This document shows positions 8,735-16,509 of a stretch of 27,701 bases of DNA, piece by piece. The notes beneath the pieces are model-generated. The model saw only the letters and a list, made by a program, of their open reading frames with translations. It was not told the DNA's origin and ran no database searches. This DNA is from Alphaproteobacteria bacterium. GTDB lineage: Bacteria; Pseudomonadota; Alphaproteobacteria; UBA8366. The stretch is from NCBI GenBank assembly GCA_030743445.1, contig JASLSL010000060.1:1-27701 (forward strand), given 5' to 3'. Numbering within the stretch: position 1 is the stretch's first letter; each line of letters opens with the position of its first letter. Both the position numbers and the translations under genes were made by a program.

Positions 8735-10213
8735 TTATTTTTGTTCTGCTGCCAGTTTGCGCAAGACCGCAGGCAACATATCGCCCAAATCCTCGGCGAT
8801 CAGGCCGTGGCCGACCTCGGCCGCGGCGGCGCCATGCAGCCAGGCCCCGGCGCACGCGGCATCGAACGGGTCCATGCCCTGCGCCAGGAGCCCCAATACG
8901 AATCCGGCGAGCACGTCCCCCGCCCCCGCTGTCGCGAGATCGGGCGGCGCGTTCTCGTTGATCACGGCGCGGCCGTCGGGGGCAGCGATCACCGTATCCG
9001 GACCTTTGAGCAGGACCACCGCGCCGCAGAGCGCGGCCGCCTCGCGCACCCGCGTCAACCGATCGCCGGTCAAGTCGAACAGCCGCCGGAACTCGCCTTC
9101 GTGCGGGGTCAGCACACAGGGTCCCTCGATCGACGAGTACAACAGATCGCGGGTCGGCTCGAACGCGCTCAACGCGTCGGCGTCGAGCACCACCCCCTTG
9201 CCCGAGCGCAGCGCCGCCAGCGCCCGCTCGCGGGTCGCCGGGTTGACCTCATTGCCGGGCCCGACGAGGGTCGCGGTGACGCGCTCCTCTTCGATCACCT
9301 CGCCGAACATGCCGGTATCGCGGATCGAACGGACCAGAATCCCGGGCAGCGTGATACGATAGATGATCGCCGCCTCCGCCGGCACCGCGACGGACACGAT
9401 GCCGGCGCCGACCCTCAACGCCGCCTTCGCCGCCAGGCGGGCCGCCCCGGTCATCTCGGCCCCGCCGGCGACGACCGCGTGGCCGCGCGAGTACTTGTGC
9501 GCGTCCGCCGCCGGCCACGGGTAGCGCTCGAGCCACAGCCCCGGTCCGTTCTCCGCTTGGTGCGGCGCGATGTCGTCGAGCGCGCTGTCGGGAATACCGA
9601 TATCGGCGACCCGAACCTCGCCGCAATGGGTCCGGCCCGGCAACAGCAGATGCCCCGGCTTGCGGCGGAAGAAGGTGACGGTTGTCGTCGCCTTGGGCGC
9701 GATCCCCATGACCTCGCCGGTGTTGCCGTGAACGCCGCTTGGCGTGTCGACCGCGATGCAGACCCGATCCCCGATCGCCTCGACGGTTTCGGTCACGACG
9801 CCATCGATCTCGCGCGACAGGCCGGCGCCGAAGATGGCGTCGACGACGATCTCGGTATCGCCCAGCGCCGTCGGCGACAGCGCCTCGACCTCGCCCTGCC
9901 AGCGCCCGGCGTTGGTCTTGGCGTCGCCGGTAAGGCTGTCGGCCGGGCCCAGGAGCGCGAGGCGCACCGGCCATCCCTCGTCCACCAGCAGCCGCGCCGC
10001 GACGAAGCCGTCGCCGCCGTTGTTGCCGGGCCCGCACAGCACGGCCACCGGACGTTTATCGCCGAGATCCCGGACCGCCGCAGCGACGGCGCCGCCGGCG
10101 GCCTCCATCAGTTGCTCGCCCGGGGTGCCGCCGGCGATCGTCGCCTGGTCGGCCCGCGCCATCTCCTCGACGGTGAGCAGGACATCGTCTCTTGGGAAGC
10201 TCGGACCCGTCAT
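8735..10213 (-). CDS. nnr: Bifunctional NAD(P)H-hydrate epimerase / ADP-dependent NAD(P)H-hydrate dehydratase
   Basis: Repairs hydrated NADH and NADPH. The 492 residues hold an N-terminal YjeF-type epimerase domain (about 1-215), with VAVLCGPGNNGGDGFVAARLL and DAIFGAGL. The C-terminal dehydratase domain is ribokinase-like (about 225-490), with GHAVVAGG, AALRVGAGIV, VLTPHEGEF, LLKGPDTV and the nucleotide-site motif TAGAGDVLAG. Length is typical of the fused form. The start ATG at 10213 (MTGPSFPRDD) overlaps the stop of the upstream DUF599 gene as ATGA. The open frame continues 117 codons upstream, but that part is the other frame of the DUF599 gene. Confidence 0.95.
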   Translation of the reverse strand: MTGPSFPRDDVLLTVEEMARADQATIAGGTPGEQLMEAAGGAVAAAVRDLGDKRPVAVLCGPGNNGGDGFVAARLLVDEGWPVRLALLGPADSLTGDAKTNAGRWQGEVEALSPTALGDTEIVVDAIFGAGLSREIDGVVTETVEAIGDRVCIAVDTPSGVHGNTGEVMGIAPKATTTVTFFRRKPGHLLLPGRTHCGEVRVADIGIPDSALDDIAPHQAENGPGLWLERYPWPAADAHKYSRGHAVVAGGAEMTGAARLAAKAALRVGAGIVSVAVPAEAAIIYRITLPGILVRSIRDTGMFGEVIEEERVTATLVGPGNEVNPATRERALAALRSGKGVVLDADALSAFEPTRDLLYSSIEGPCVLTPHEGEFRRLFDLTGDRLTRVREAAALCGAVVLLKGPDTVIAAPDGRAVINENAPPDLATAGAGDVLAGFVLGLLAQGMDPFDAACAGAWLHGAAAAEVGHGLIAEDLGDMLPAVLRKLAAEQK

Positions 10214-10899
10214 GCGCTTTCGCCCAAATCCAGGAAGTTCAGGGTGTGCGACCGGAACTCGCGGCGGTAGAGGACCAACACCACGAAAATGGCGGTCGGA
10301 ACAAGGACCAGGGGATGAAGGAACCAGACCAGCAGTGCCAACCCGAAATAATAGGCGCGGATGCCGCGGTTGGAATGGAGGGCGGCTTGCGAGGCGATCT
10401 GCGCCGCATTTTGCGCAAGGGTCCGATCGGCCTCGCCGATCTCGCCGGCCGGCCCGGCCGCGCCAATCATGATCGCACAGTAATTCAGCTGGCGCATCGC
10501 CCAGCCGAATTTGAAGAACGCGTATACGAAACTGACGATCAGGGCGAGGATCTTGAACTCCCAAACCTGGCGCGAGGTCTCGACCGAGAACGGAATATGG
10601 GTCAGGAACGCGATCGCCTTTTCGGTCGCGCCCAAAAGGGTGATCAAACCGGCCAATATCAGGATCGAGGTCGACGCAAAAAACGACGCGTTGCGCAGCA
10701 GGCTGTTGACCACCTGAATGTCGACTATTCGATTTTCACGGCCGAGCATGCGGGTCATCCACTCCAGTCGTCGCCGCTTCATCACGCCGGTCAGATTGCC
10801 CTGCGCCACGCCCGGCCCGTCCGAATACAGCGTGTAGCCGATCCAACACAGGAAGAACCAAGGCGCCGCGACATAGTCGTATAGCGTGAAGTCAGGCAA
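10210..10899 (-). CDS. DUF599 family integral membrane protein
   Basis: A 229-residue inner-membrane protein of unknown function. Hydrophobic segments are visible near 8-25, 68-90, 112-135 and 185-212. The stretch GVMKRRRLEWMTRMLGRENRIVD followed by LLRNASFFASTSILILAGL is characteristic of DUF599. The start appears to be a TTG at 10899, since a stop codon lies two codons upstream and the next Met is about residue 40, inside the conserved part. The ribosome site is weak. It is the first gene of a minus-strand operon with nnr (4-base overlap) and mcd (5-bp gap). Confidence 0.85.
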   Translation of the reverse strand: MPDFTLYDYVAAPWFFLCWIGYTLYSDGPGVAQGNLTGVMKRRRLEWMTRMLGRENRIVDIQVVNSLLRNASFFASTSILILAGLITLLGATEKAIAFLTHIPFSVETSRQVWEFKILALIVSFVYAFFKFGWAMRQLNYCAIMIGAAGPAGEIGEADRTLAQNAAQIASQAALHSNRGIRAYYFGLALLVWFLHPLVLVPTAIFVVLVLYRREFRSHTLNFLDLGESA

Positions 10900-10935
10900 G
10901 TTTCAGCGACCACTACATATAAGGGGAGTCGGCAA

Positions 10936-10964
10936 ATTATGACCGCAGCCGGGTTGCGGCACAA
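10936..10964 (-). promoter_or_regulatory. Possible promoter of the DUF599-nnr-mcd operon
   Basis: Minus-strand TTGTGC (10964-10959), 17 bp, then CATAAT (10941-10936). The -10 is good (5 of 6) and the -35 poor (3 of 6). The leader would be about 30 nt. It is the best candidate in the divergent gap. Confidence 0.35.
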
Positions 10965-10975
10965 CATGGGGCAAA

Positions 10976-10996
10976 GCGCCGCACCGAAGGCGGCGC
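10976..10996. repeat. GC-rich hairpin with UUCG-type loop in a divergent gap
   Basis: GCGCCGC (10976-10982) and GCGGCGC (10990-10996) are exact complements. On the minus strand the loop contains CTTCGG, a very stable tetraloop sequence, and TTTG follows the stem. It lies between divergent genes, so it terminates no obvious transcript. Confidence 0.4.
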
Positions 10997-11040
10997 GATC
11001 CGTTGATTTATCGGACTTCCGCGTTTACATCTGAGCCCCG

Positions 11041-11247
11041 ATGGCAGCGCTTGAAACCAACATCCTGAAGCGCTTCGAGATCGAGCTCGAGGCGATCGTC
11101 GGCGCCGACATGGCGCGCACGCTGGTGCAGTTCGGCCGCAGCCAGAATCCGCTCGAAGCCGAGTTCCTCAAGAGCGACGGGTTCGCCACGTTGGACGAAA
11201 TCCAGCGCGACGCGGTGTTGGAGCTGATTGGGCGCTATGAATTTTAA
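11041..11247 (+). CDS. Small hypothetical protein, 68 aa
   Basis: I do not recognise the family. The 68 residues (MAALETNILKRFEIELEAIV...) are mostly helical in appearance and slightly acidic, without signal peptide or cysteines. No ribosome site is seen before the ATG at 11041. Its stop overlaps the start of the next gene by 11 bp, and amino-acid composition is protein-like. The opposite-strand frames look like shadows. Coexpression with the following nuclease-fold gene is inferred from the overlap. Confidence 0.5.
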   Translation: MAALETNILKRFEIELEAIVGADMARTLVQFGRSQNPLEAEFLKSDGFATLDEIQRDAVLELIGRYEF

Positions 11248-11731
11248 GACGATAATCGTCACCATACTGGCGTCGATCTTCGTCGCCGCATACGTGGGCG
11301 CGGTGGCAGCAGCCGACAGCGGAACCGCCCAGGCGCTCGCCGGCGACATCATCGAGCTCGGCGGCAAGCGTTATTGCCTCGCCGGGATCGACGCGCCGGA
11401 AAAAGCACAGACCTGCACCTTCAAGGGTGGACGCACATACGATTGTGGACATATCTCGAAGACCGCGCTGATGGACCTGCTGGCCGGCGCCACCGTGCGA
11501 TGCACGCCGACCGGGGAGAAGCGAGACGGCTGCGTGGTCGCGAATTGTGCCGCCGGCGGCTTCGACCTGTCGACCAACATGGTGCACACCGGCTGGGCAT
11601 TGCCGCGCCCGGGTTTCGAGAAGCGCTTCGCAACGCAGCAGCGAACGGCCCGCAAAGGCCGCCACGGCCTCTACAAGGGCAGCTTCGAGTTGCCGTGGGA
11701 ATGGCGCGCGCGGCACCGCCGGGGCAAGTAG
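11237..11731 (+). CDS. Secreted staphylococcal-nuclease-fold protein, probably catalytically inactive
   Basis: A 164-residue protein with a signal peptide (residues about 1-26, cut after AVAA) and one SNase-like OB-fold domain. GIDAPEKAQTC (50-60) is the usual metal-site loop, with Asp52 and Glu55 kept. MVHTGWAL and GLYKGSFELPWEWR match the C-terminal half of the alphaproteobacterial thermonuclease family. The two catalytic arginines (SNase Arg35 and Arg87) align with Cys47 (YCLAGID) and Cys99 (RDGCVVANC). Both codons are TGC, one base from CGC. Further cysteines (60, 70, 89, 104) suggest periplasmic disulfides. The ATG at 11237 gives the clean signal peptide. A binding or structural role is more likely than DNA cleavage. 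Confidence 0.85.
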   Translation: MNFKTIIVTILASIFVAAYVGAVAAADSGTAQALAGDIIELGGKRYCLAGIDAPEKAQTCTFKGGRTYDCGHISKTALMDLLAGATVRCTPTGEKRDGCVVANCAAGGFDLSTNMVHTGWALPRPGFEKRFATQQRTARKGRHGLYKGSFELPWEWRARHRRGK

Positions 11732-11758
11732 CCGGGCGAGGCATGGGGCAACACGCCC

Positions 11759-12796
11759 GTGAAAACCTCCAATTTCGAATTCGACTTGCCGTGCGAAATG
11801 ATCGCGCAGCACCCGGTATCGCCGCGCGACGCGGCGCGACTGTTGGAGGTCGACCCCGGGGGAAGCGACACGCTCCGGGACCGCACCGTCGGCGACCTGC
11901 CGAAAATCCTGCGGCCCGGCGACGTCATGGTGTTCAACGACACGCGGGTGATTCCGGCGCGGCTCTCGGGCCGGCGCGGCGAGGTCGCGGTCGAGGTCAC
12001 TCTATTGCGCGCACTGCCCGATGGCGCCTGGCGTGGCTTCGCCAGGCCGGCGCGCCGGCTCAAGCCCGGCGACCGAATCGAATTCTCGGCCGACCTCTCA
12101 GCCCACGTGCACGACAAGGACGAAGGCGGCGAGGTAACCCTCGCCTTTTCCTTGGATGCGGCGGAACTTGGCGAGGCGCTGCACCGACACGGGGCAATGC
12201 CGTTACCGCCCTATATCCGCCGGGACGCACCGGACCGGCAGGATTTCACCGACTACCAGACGGTTTATGCGGCGCACGACGGCGCCGTCGCTGCGCCGAC
12301 GGCGGGCCTGCATTTCACCGACTCCTTATTGAGTGCGCTCGACGAGCGGGGCGTCGGCCGGGCCACGGTAACCCTGCACGTCGGCGCCGGCACGTTCCTG
12401 CCGATCAAGGCCGAGGCGTTGGACGACCACGTAATGCATGCGGAAACCGCGAGCCTCGACAGGACCGCCGCCGACCTGATCAATGCCGCGCGCCAAGCCG
12501 GCGGTCGCGTGATAGCGGTCGGCTCGACGGCGTTGCGGCTGCTGGAAACCACGGCTGACGAGGACGGCATCGTCCACCCCTTCGACGGCGAAACCGACTT
12601 GTTCATCAAGCCGGGCTATCGGTTCAAGGCGGTCGACCTGTTCCTCACCAACTTCCACCTGCCGCGCTCGACCCTGTTCGTGCTGGTCTCGGCCTTCGCC
12701 GGCACCGAGCGGATGAAGGTCGCCTACGAACACGCCAAGCGTGCGGGCTACCGGTTCTATTCCTACGGCGACTGTTGCCTGCTGCACCCGGCATGA
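11759..12796 (+). CDS. queA: S-adenosylmethionine:tRNA ribosyltransferase-isomerase
   Basis: Transfers and rearranges the ribosyl part of SAM onto 7-aminomethyl-7-deazaguanine in tRNA, giving epoxyqueuosine. The 345 residues match the family. Diagnostic segments are FDLPCEMIAQHP near the start, VMVFNDTRVIPARL, DYQTVYAAHDGAVAAPTAGLHFT and TNFHLPRSTLFVLVSAFAG. The start is GTG at 11759 (VKTSNFEFDLP), with a GGGG run about 12 nt upstream. It stands 27 bp after the nuclease-fold gene and leads the queA-queF-queG block. Confidence 0.96.
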   Translation: MKTSNFEFDLPCEMIAQHPVSPRDAARLLEVDPGGSDTLRDRTVGDLPKILRPGDVMVFNDTRVIPARLSGRRGEVAVEVTLLRALPDGAWRGFARPARRLKPGDRIEFSADLSAHVHDKDEGGEVTLAFSLDAAELGEALHRHGAMPLPPYIRRDAPDRQDFTDYQTVYAAHDGAVAAPTAGLHFTDSLLSALDERGVGRATVTLHVGAGTFLPIKAEALDDHVMHAETASLDRTAADLINAARQAGGRVIAVGSTALRLLETTADEDGIVHPFDGETDLFIKPGYRFKAVDLFLTNFHLPRSTLFVLVSAFAGTERMKVAYEHAKRAGYRFYSYGDCCLLHPA

Positions 12797-12855
12797 CCCT
12801 GTCTGCGTGACCCTGGGACCGGTCTCGCTTATGATCCGGGCAAAAGGCTGACGCG

Positions 12856-13320
12856 ATGAGCAAACCGATTTACGAGAACCTGACCAAGCTCGGCGACAAG
12901 GCCGAGCTGCCGGCCTCGCCCGACGAGGCGGAGCTCGAGGTCGTGCCGAACCCGCACCCCGAGGCGCCCTACCTGGTGCGCTTCGCGTGCCCCGAATTCA
13001 CCTCGCTCTGTCCGGTCACGGGCCAGCCCGACTTCGCCCATCTGGTGATCGACTACGTGCCGGCGAAGTCGATCCTGGAGAGCAAGTCGTTGAAGCTGTT
13101 CCTTGGCTCGTTCCGCAACCATGCGGCGTTCCACGAGGACTGCACCGTCGCCATCGCCAAGCGACTGGAAACGGCGGTCGAACCCACATGGCTGCGCATC
13201 GGCGGCTACTGGTATCCGCGCGGCGGCATCCCGATCGACGTGTTTTACCAGACCGGGCCGGCCCCCAACGACGTCTGGATTCCCGAGCAAGAGGTCGCCC
13301 CCTACCGCGGCCGGGGATAG
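12856..13320 (+). CDS. queF: NADPH-dependent 7-cyano-7-deazaguanine reductase (preQ0 reductase)
   Basis: Reduces preQ0 to preQ1 for queuosine synthesis. The 154 residues are the short, single-domain type. The nucleophile is Cys52 in FTSLCPVTGQPDF, with Asp59 as the acid. The QueF motif E-S-K-S-x-K is present at 75-80 (ESKSLK), followed by FRNHAAFHEDC. It starts at ATG 12856, 59 bp after queA, and ends 7 bp before queG. Confidence 0.97.
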   Translation: MSKPIYENLTKLGDKAELPASPDEAELEVVPNPHPEAPYLVRFACPEFTSLCPVTGQPDFAHLVIDYVPAKSILESKSLKLFLGSFRNHAAFHEDCTVAIAKRLETAVEPTWLRIGGYWYPRGGIPIDVFYQTGPAPNDVWIPEQEVAPYRGRG

Positions 13321-13327
13321 GCCCGAG

Positions 13328-14473
13328 ATGGCCAAGGCGGCAATCCGCGACAAGGCCCTGGAAATCGGCTTCGACGCGGTCGGCTTCGCGCCGCCGGAGC
13401 TCGGCGCCGATGCCCAAGCAGGGCTCGCCGGTTTCCTCTCCAAAGGCCACCACGGCGATATGGGTTGGCTCGAAGCCAAGGCCGACCGCCGGGCGGCGCC
13501 GACGACCCTATGGCCCGAGGCCAGGAGCGTCGTCGTGCTGGCGTGCAATTACGGCCCCGACGAAAACCCGCTGGATCGGTTGGAAGCGCTGCGGCGGGAC
13601 GCGCGCGGCAACATTTCGGTCTACGCCCAGGGCCGCGACTACCACGACGTCATCAAGAAGCGGCTCAAGGTCCTGGCGCGATGGATGGCGGAAACCCTCG
13701 ATTGCCAGGTCAAGGTCTTCGTCGATACCGCCCCGGTGATGGAGAAACCGCTGGCTGAGCTCGCCGGACTCGGCTGGCAGGGCAAGCACACCAATCTGGT
13801 ATCGACCGAGTTCGGCTCGTGGCTGTTCCTCGGCGAGGTCTACACCGACCTGACATTGGAGCCGGACGAGCCGGGCGATGACCGTTGCGGCACCTGCACG
13901 AACTGCCTCGATATCTGTCCGACCGACGCCTTCGCGGGCCCGTACAGGCTCGACGCCAGGCGTTGCATCTCCTACCTCACCATCGAGCACGAGGGGCATA
14001 TCGACCGCGAGTTTCGCGCCGCCATCGGCACCCGGATATACGGCTGCGACGACTGTCTCGCGGTCTGCCCGTGGAACAAGTTCGCGGCGCCGACGCGCGA
14101 GGACGCGTTCCGACCGAAAGAAGCGCTCGCAGCGCCGGCGCTTACCGAGCTCGCCGAGCTCGACGACCCTGCGTTCCGCCGAATGTTCAGCAAGACCGCG
14201 ATCAAGCGCACCGGCCGCGACCGCCTCATTCGCAACGTGATGATCGCGATCGGCAATACCGGAAACGCGTCGCTCGTCCCGGTCGCCGAGCGGGCGCTCG
14301 ACGACGCCTCGCCCTTGGTGCGGGCGATGGCGGTCTGGGCGCTCGGCCGGCTGCTCGACGCGGCGCAGTTCGCCAGCCTCGCGGCGCGCTATTCCTCGGT
14401 TGAAATGGATCCGGACGTCCGCGAGGAATGGCAATCATATGCCGGCCCGGCAAGGGCAGCGCGCAGTGCCTGA
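13328..14473 (+). CDS. queG: Epoxyqueuosine reductase
   Basis: Cobalamin-dependent iron-sulfur enzyme that makes queuosine from epoxyqueuosine in tRNA. In the 381 residues, Asp133 (FVDTAPVMEKPLA) is the catalytic acid position. Two [4Fe-4S] cluster sets are visible: Cys187, 190, 193, 197 (CGTCTNCLDICP) and Cys213, 240, 243, 247 (CDDCLAVCPWNKF). A HEAT-like C-terminal segment (about 310-365, SPLVRAMAVWALGRL) follows. The ATG at 13328 lies 7 bp after queF; longer open frame upstream is the shadow of queF. The last bases overlap the next gene. Confidence 0.96.
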   Translation: MAKAAIRDKALEIGFDAVGFAPPELGADAQAGLAGFLSKGHHGDMGWLEAKADRRAAPTTLWPEARSVVVLACNYGPDENPLDRLEALRRDARGNISVYAQGRDYHDVIKKRLKVLARWMAETLDCQVKVFVDTAPVMEKPLAELAGLGWQGKHTNLVSTEFGSWLFLGEVYTDLTLEPDEPGDDRCGTCTNCLDICPTDAFAGPYRLDARRCISYLTIEHEGHIDREFRAAIGTRIYGCDDCLAVCPWNKFAAPTREDAFRPKEALAAPALTELAELDDPAFRRMFSKTAIKRTGRDRLIRNVMIAIGNTGNASLVPVAERALDDASPLVRAMAVWALGRLLDAAQFASLAARYSSVEMDPDVREEWQSYAGPARAARSA

Positions 14474-14957
14474 CGATTTCCGTATCGTGCATCTCGCGGA
14501 CGTCCCCGAAGCAATCCCGATCCTGGTCCGATGGTTTGTCGAGGAGTGGGAGCCGTACTATGGACCGGACGGACCGGGCGACGCGGAACGCGACCTGACC
14601 GCGTGCTGCAATCGCGACGAACTACCGGTCGGTCTGCTTGCCCTCGACGGCGAAGGAAAGGTCGTCGGCACGGCGGCCCTCAAATCCGAGTCCGTCGAGA
14701 CTCATCGGCATTTGTCGCCATGGCTGGCGGCCTTGGTGGTTGCCCGCGACCGTCGTGGCGAGAGAATCGGTTCGGTCTTGGTGACCGCGGTCGAGGACGA
14801 GGCGCGTCGACTCGGCTTCGACTCTCTTTATGTCGCGGAGGACAGCTCCTCGGGCATCATGCCGCGCCAAGGCTGGATTCCAATGAAGGAAGGTGTTCCC
14901 TCGCTCAGGGACCCGATGACGATCTACCGCCGGGACTTTAGCCCTCGAACGCCTTGA
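14439..14957 (+). CDS. GNAT family N-acetyltransferase
   Basis: A 172-residue cytoplasmic acetyltransferase of unknown substrate. The acetyl-CoA-binding motif A appears as LAALVVARDRRGERIGSVLV (R-x-x-G-x-I/G), preceded by the beta-strand VVGTAALK and followed by LGFDSLYVAED and the GW turn of motif B. The start is uncertain. The ATG at 14439 has GAGGAA about 10 nt upstream and overlaps queG by 35 bp; a GTG at 14466 would overlap by 8 bp. The 3' end overlaps the convergent fabF gene by 20 bp. There is no clear link to queuosine. Confidence 0.85.
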   Translation: MPARQGQRAVPDDFRIVHLADVPEAIPILVRWFVEEWEPYYGPDGPGDAERDLTACCNRDELPVGLLALDGEGKVVGTAALKSESVETHRHLSPWLAALVVARDRRGERIGSVLVTAVEDEARRLGFDSLYVAEDSSSGIMPRQGWIPMKEGVPSLRDPMTIYRRDFSPRTP

Positions 14958-16152
14958 CCGCGACCACCGCATTGAGGCCGCCGAAGGCGAAGGAGTTGGA
15001 GATCGCGGCGCCGATCTTCATCTCGCGCGCCTCGTTCGGCACGTAGTCGAGATCGCATTCCGGATCGGGCTCGTTGTAGTTGGCGGTCGGCGCCGCGATG
15101 CCGTCGCGAATGCCGAGTATCGTCACCGCCAGCTCGAGCGCCCCCGCACCGCCGAGCGCGTGTCCGAACATCGACTTCGAGGACGAGACCGCCAGCTTCT
15201 TGGCGTGGTCGCCGAACGCCAACTTCAGCGCCTTGGTCTCGCTTACGTCGTTGGCCGCGGTCCCGGTGCCGTGCGCGTTGACGTAATCGATGTCCTCCGG
15301 GTTCAGGCCGCCGTCCTTCAGCGCCCCGGTTATCGCGCGGGCGGCGCCTTTCGGATCCGGCAGGGTGATATCCATTGCGTCGGAGCTCATGCCCAAGCCG
15401 CAGATTTCGGCATAGATGTTCGCGCCGCGGGCCTGGGCGTTCTCGAGCGTCTCCAATACGAAGATCGCCGCCCCCTCGCCCAGCACCATGCCGGTCCGGT
15501 CCTTCGAGAACGGCCGGCAGGTGTCGGTCGCCATCACGCGGAGCGCTTCCCAGCCCTTCATCGTGCCGACGGTGATCGTCGCCTCGGCGCCGCCGGTGAC
15601 GGCCGCGTCCATCATGCCGCTGCGCACCATGTGAAAGGCATGACCGATAGCGTGGGTCGCCGACGAGCATGCGCTGGCGAGCGAATAGGCCGGACCGGTA
15701 ATGCCGTGCTCCATGGTGATCTGGCTCGGCGCGGCGTTGATCATCAGGCGTGGAATGGTGAACGGATGCAGCCGCGTCTTCTTCTCGGCGTAAATTGTCC
15801 AATAGGCGCCGTCGAGCGTCGCCTGGCCGCCGACGCCGGAGCCGATGATCGTCGCCGTGCGCTCGCCGCGTTCGCCCTCGAAGGAGATGCCGGATTCGGC
15901 AATCGCCTCGCGCGCCGCGACCAGGCCGAACTGGGAAAAGCGATCCAGCAGGCCGAGTTCCTTGGCACTGAAATGGTCCGTCGGCTCGTAGTCCTTGACC
16001 TCGGCGCCGATGGCGATGGTCAGCAGGTCGGTCGGAATCGTGGTGATGTCGCCGATCGAGGATTGGCCAGCGGAAACCGACTTCCAGAATTCCGCAGCGT
16101 TGTGCCCGGCCGCCGAAATGACGCCGAGGCCGGTTACGACGACCCTGTTCAT
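14938..16152 (-). CDS. fabF: Beta-ketoacyl-ACP synthase II family protein
   Basis: Condensing enzyme that elongates acyl-ACP with malonyl-ACP. The 404 residues carry the Cys-His-His triad: Cys162 (SLASACSSATHA), His294 (NAHGTGTAAND) and His331 (KSMFGHALGGAG), with Lys326. The catalytic pocket words differ from the housekeeping FabF (usually GTSTPLND and TGHLLGA), suggesting a paralogue with a special substrate. The ATG at 16152 (MNRVVVTGLG) is the family start; 20 upstream codons are open but not conserved. It is 40 bp downstream of the acp gene and belongs to the lpxD-acp-fabF cassette. The symbol denotes the family, not proof that it is the main FabF. Confidence 0.92.
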   Translation of the reverse strand: MNRVVVTGLGVISAAGHNAAEFWKSVSAGQSSIGDITTIPTDLLTIAIGAEVKDYEPTDHFSAKELGLLDRFSQFGLVAAREAIAESGISFEGERGERTATIIGSGVGGQATLDGAYWTIYAEKKTRLHPFTIPRLMINAAPSQITMEHGITGPAYSLASACSSATHAIGHAFHMVRSGMMDAAVTGGAEATITVGTMKGWEALRVMATDTCRPFSKDRTGMVLGEGAAIFVLETLENAQARGANIYAEICGLGMSSDAMDITLPDPKGAARAITGALKDGGLNPEDIDYVNAHGTGTAANDVSETKALKLAFGDHAKKLAVSSSKSMFGHALGGAGALELAVTILGIRDGIAAPTANYNEPDPECDLDYVPNEAREMKIGAAISNSFAFGGLNAVVAVKAFEG

Positions 16153-16192
16153 GGCGTCGCACCAATGGCCACGAGATGTCGGGTAACCGGGT

Positions 16193-16447
16193 TCACCCGG
16201 CGCTTTCGGCAATCAGTCCTTCGACCGCCTTGACCACGTCGTTGACGGTCTTGAATTCGAGTTCCTGGTCGTTCGCGTTGAATGGAATATCGACGTCGAA
16301 CTTCTCCTCGATGGCGAAGATGATCTCGACCACGTCGAGCGACTCGACCTCCAACTCCTCGAGCTTGGCGTTGGCGTGGATTTTCCCGCGATCGACCGCA
16401 GCCTTTTCCGCGATGATATCGAAAATATCGCCTTCGATGTCCGCCAT
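16193..16447 (-). CDS. Acyl carrier protein (specialised paralogue)
   Basis: An 84-residue acidic carrier whose Ser36 in the motif ESLD should take the phosphopantetheine arm. Housekeeping AcpP has DSLD, so the preceding Asp is changed to Glu. EIIFAIEEKFDVDIPFNAND is the usual helix II-III region. The C-terminus is EGLIAESAG. The start ATG has AGGGAAA 7 nt upstream. The gene sits between lpxD and fabF, not in a fabD-fabG-acpP-fabF block, so it likely serves a dedicated acyl chain, perhaps the lipid A hydroxyacyl group used by the neighbouring LpxD. It is not the AcpXL of rhizobia by its sequence. Confidence 0.93.
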   Translation of the reverse strand: MADIEGDIFDIIAEKAAVDRGKIHANAKLEELEVESLDVVEIIFAIEEKFDVDIPFNANDQELEFKTVNDVVKAVEGLIAESAG

Positions 16448-16509
16448 CTCGATTTCCCTGTTCGGCGATTGACGCGATTTCCACGCGCCGGCCCCAATAT
16501 TTCGTCTCG

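Noticed and set aside
16193..16447. AcpXL (very-long-chain acyl carrier of rhizobia)
   Set aside because: The protein is shorter, has ESLD rather than the AcpXL pattern, and the fabZ, adh and lpxXL partners are absent nearby.
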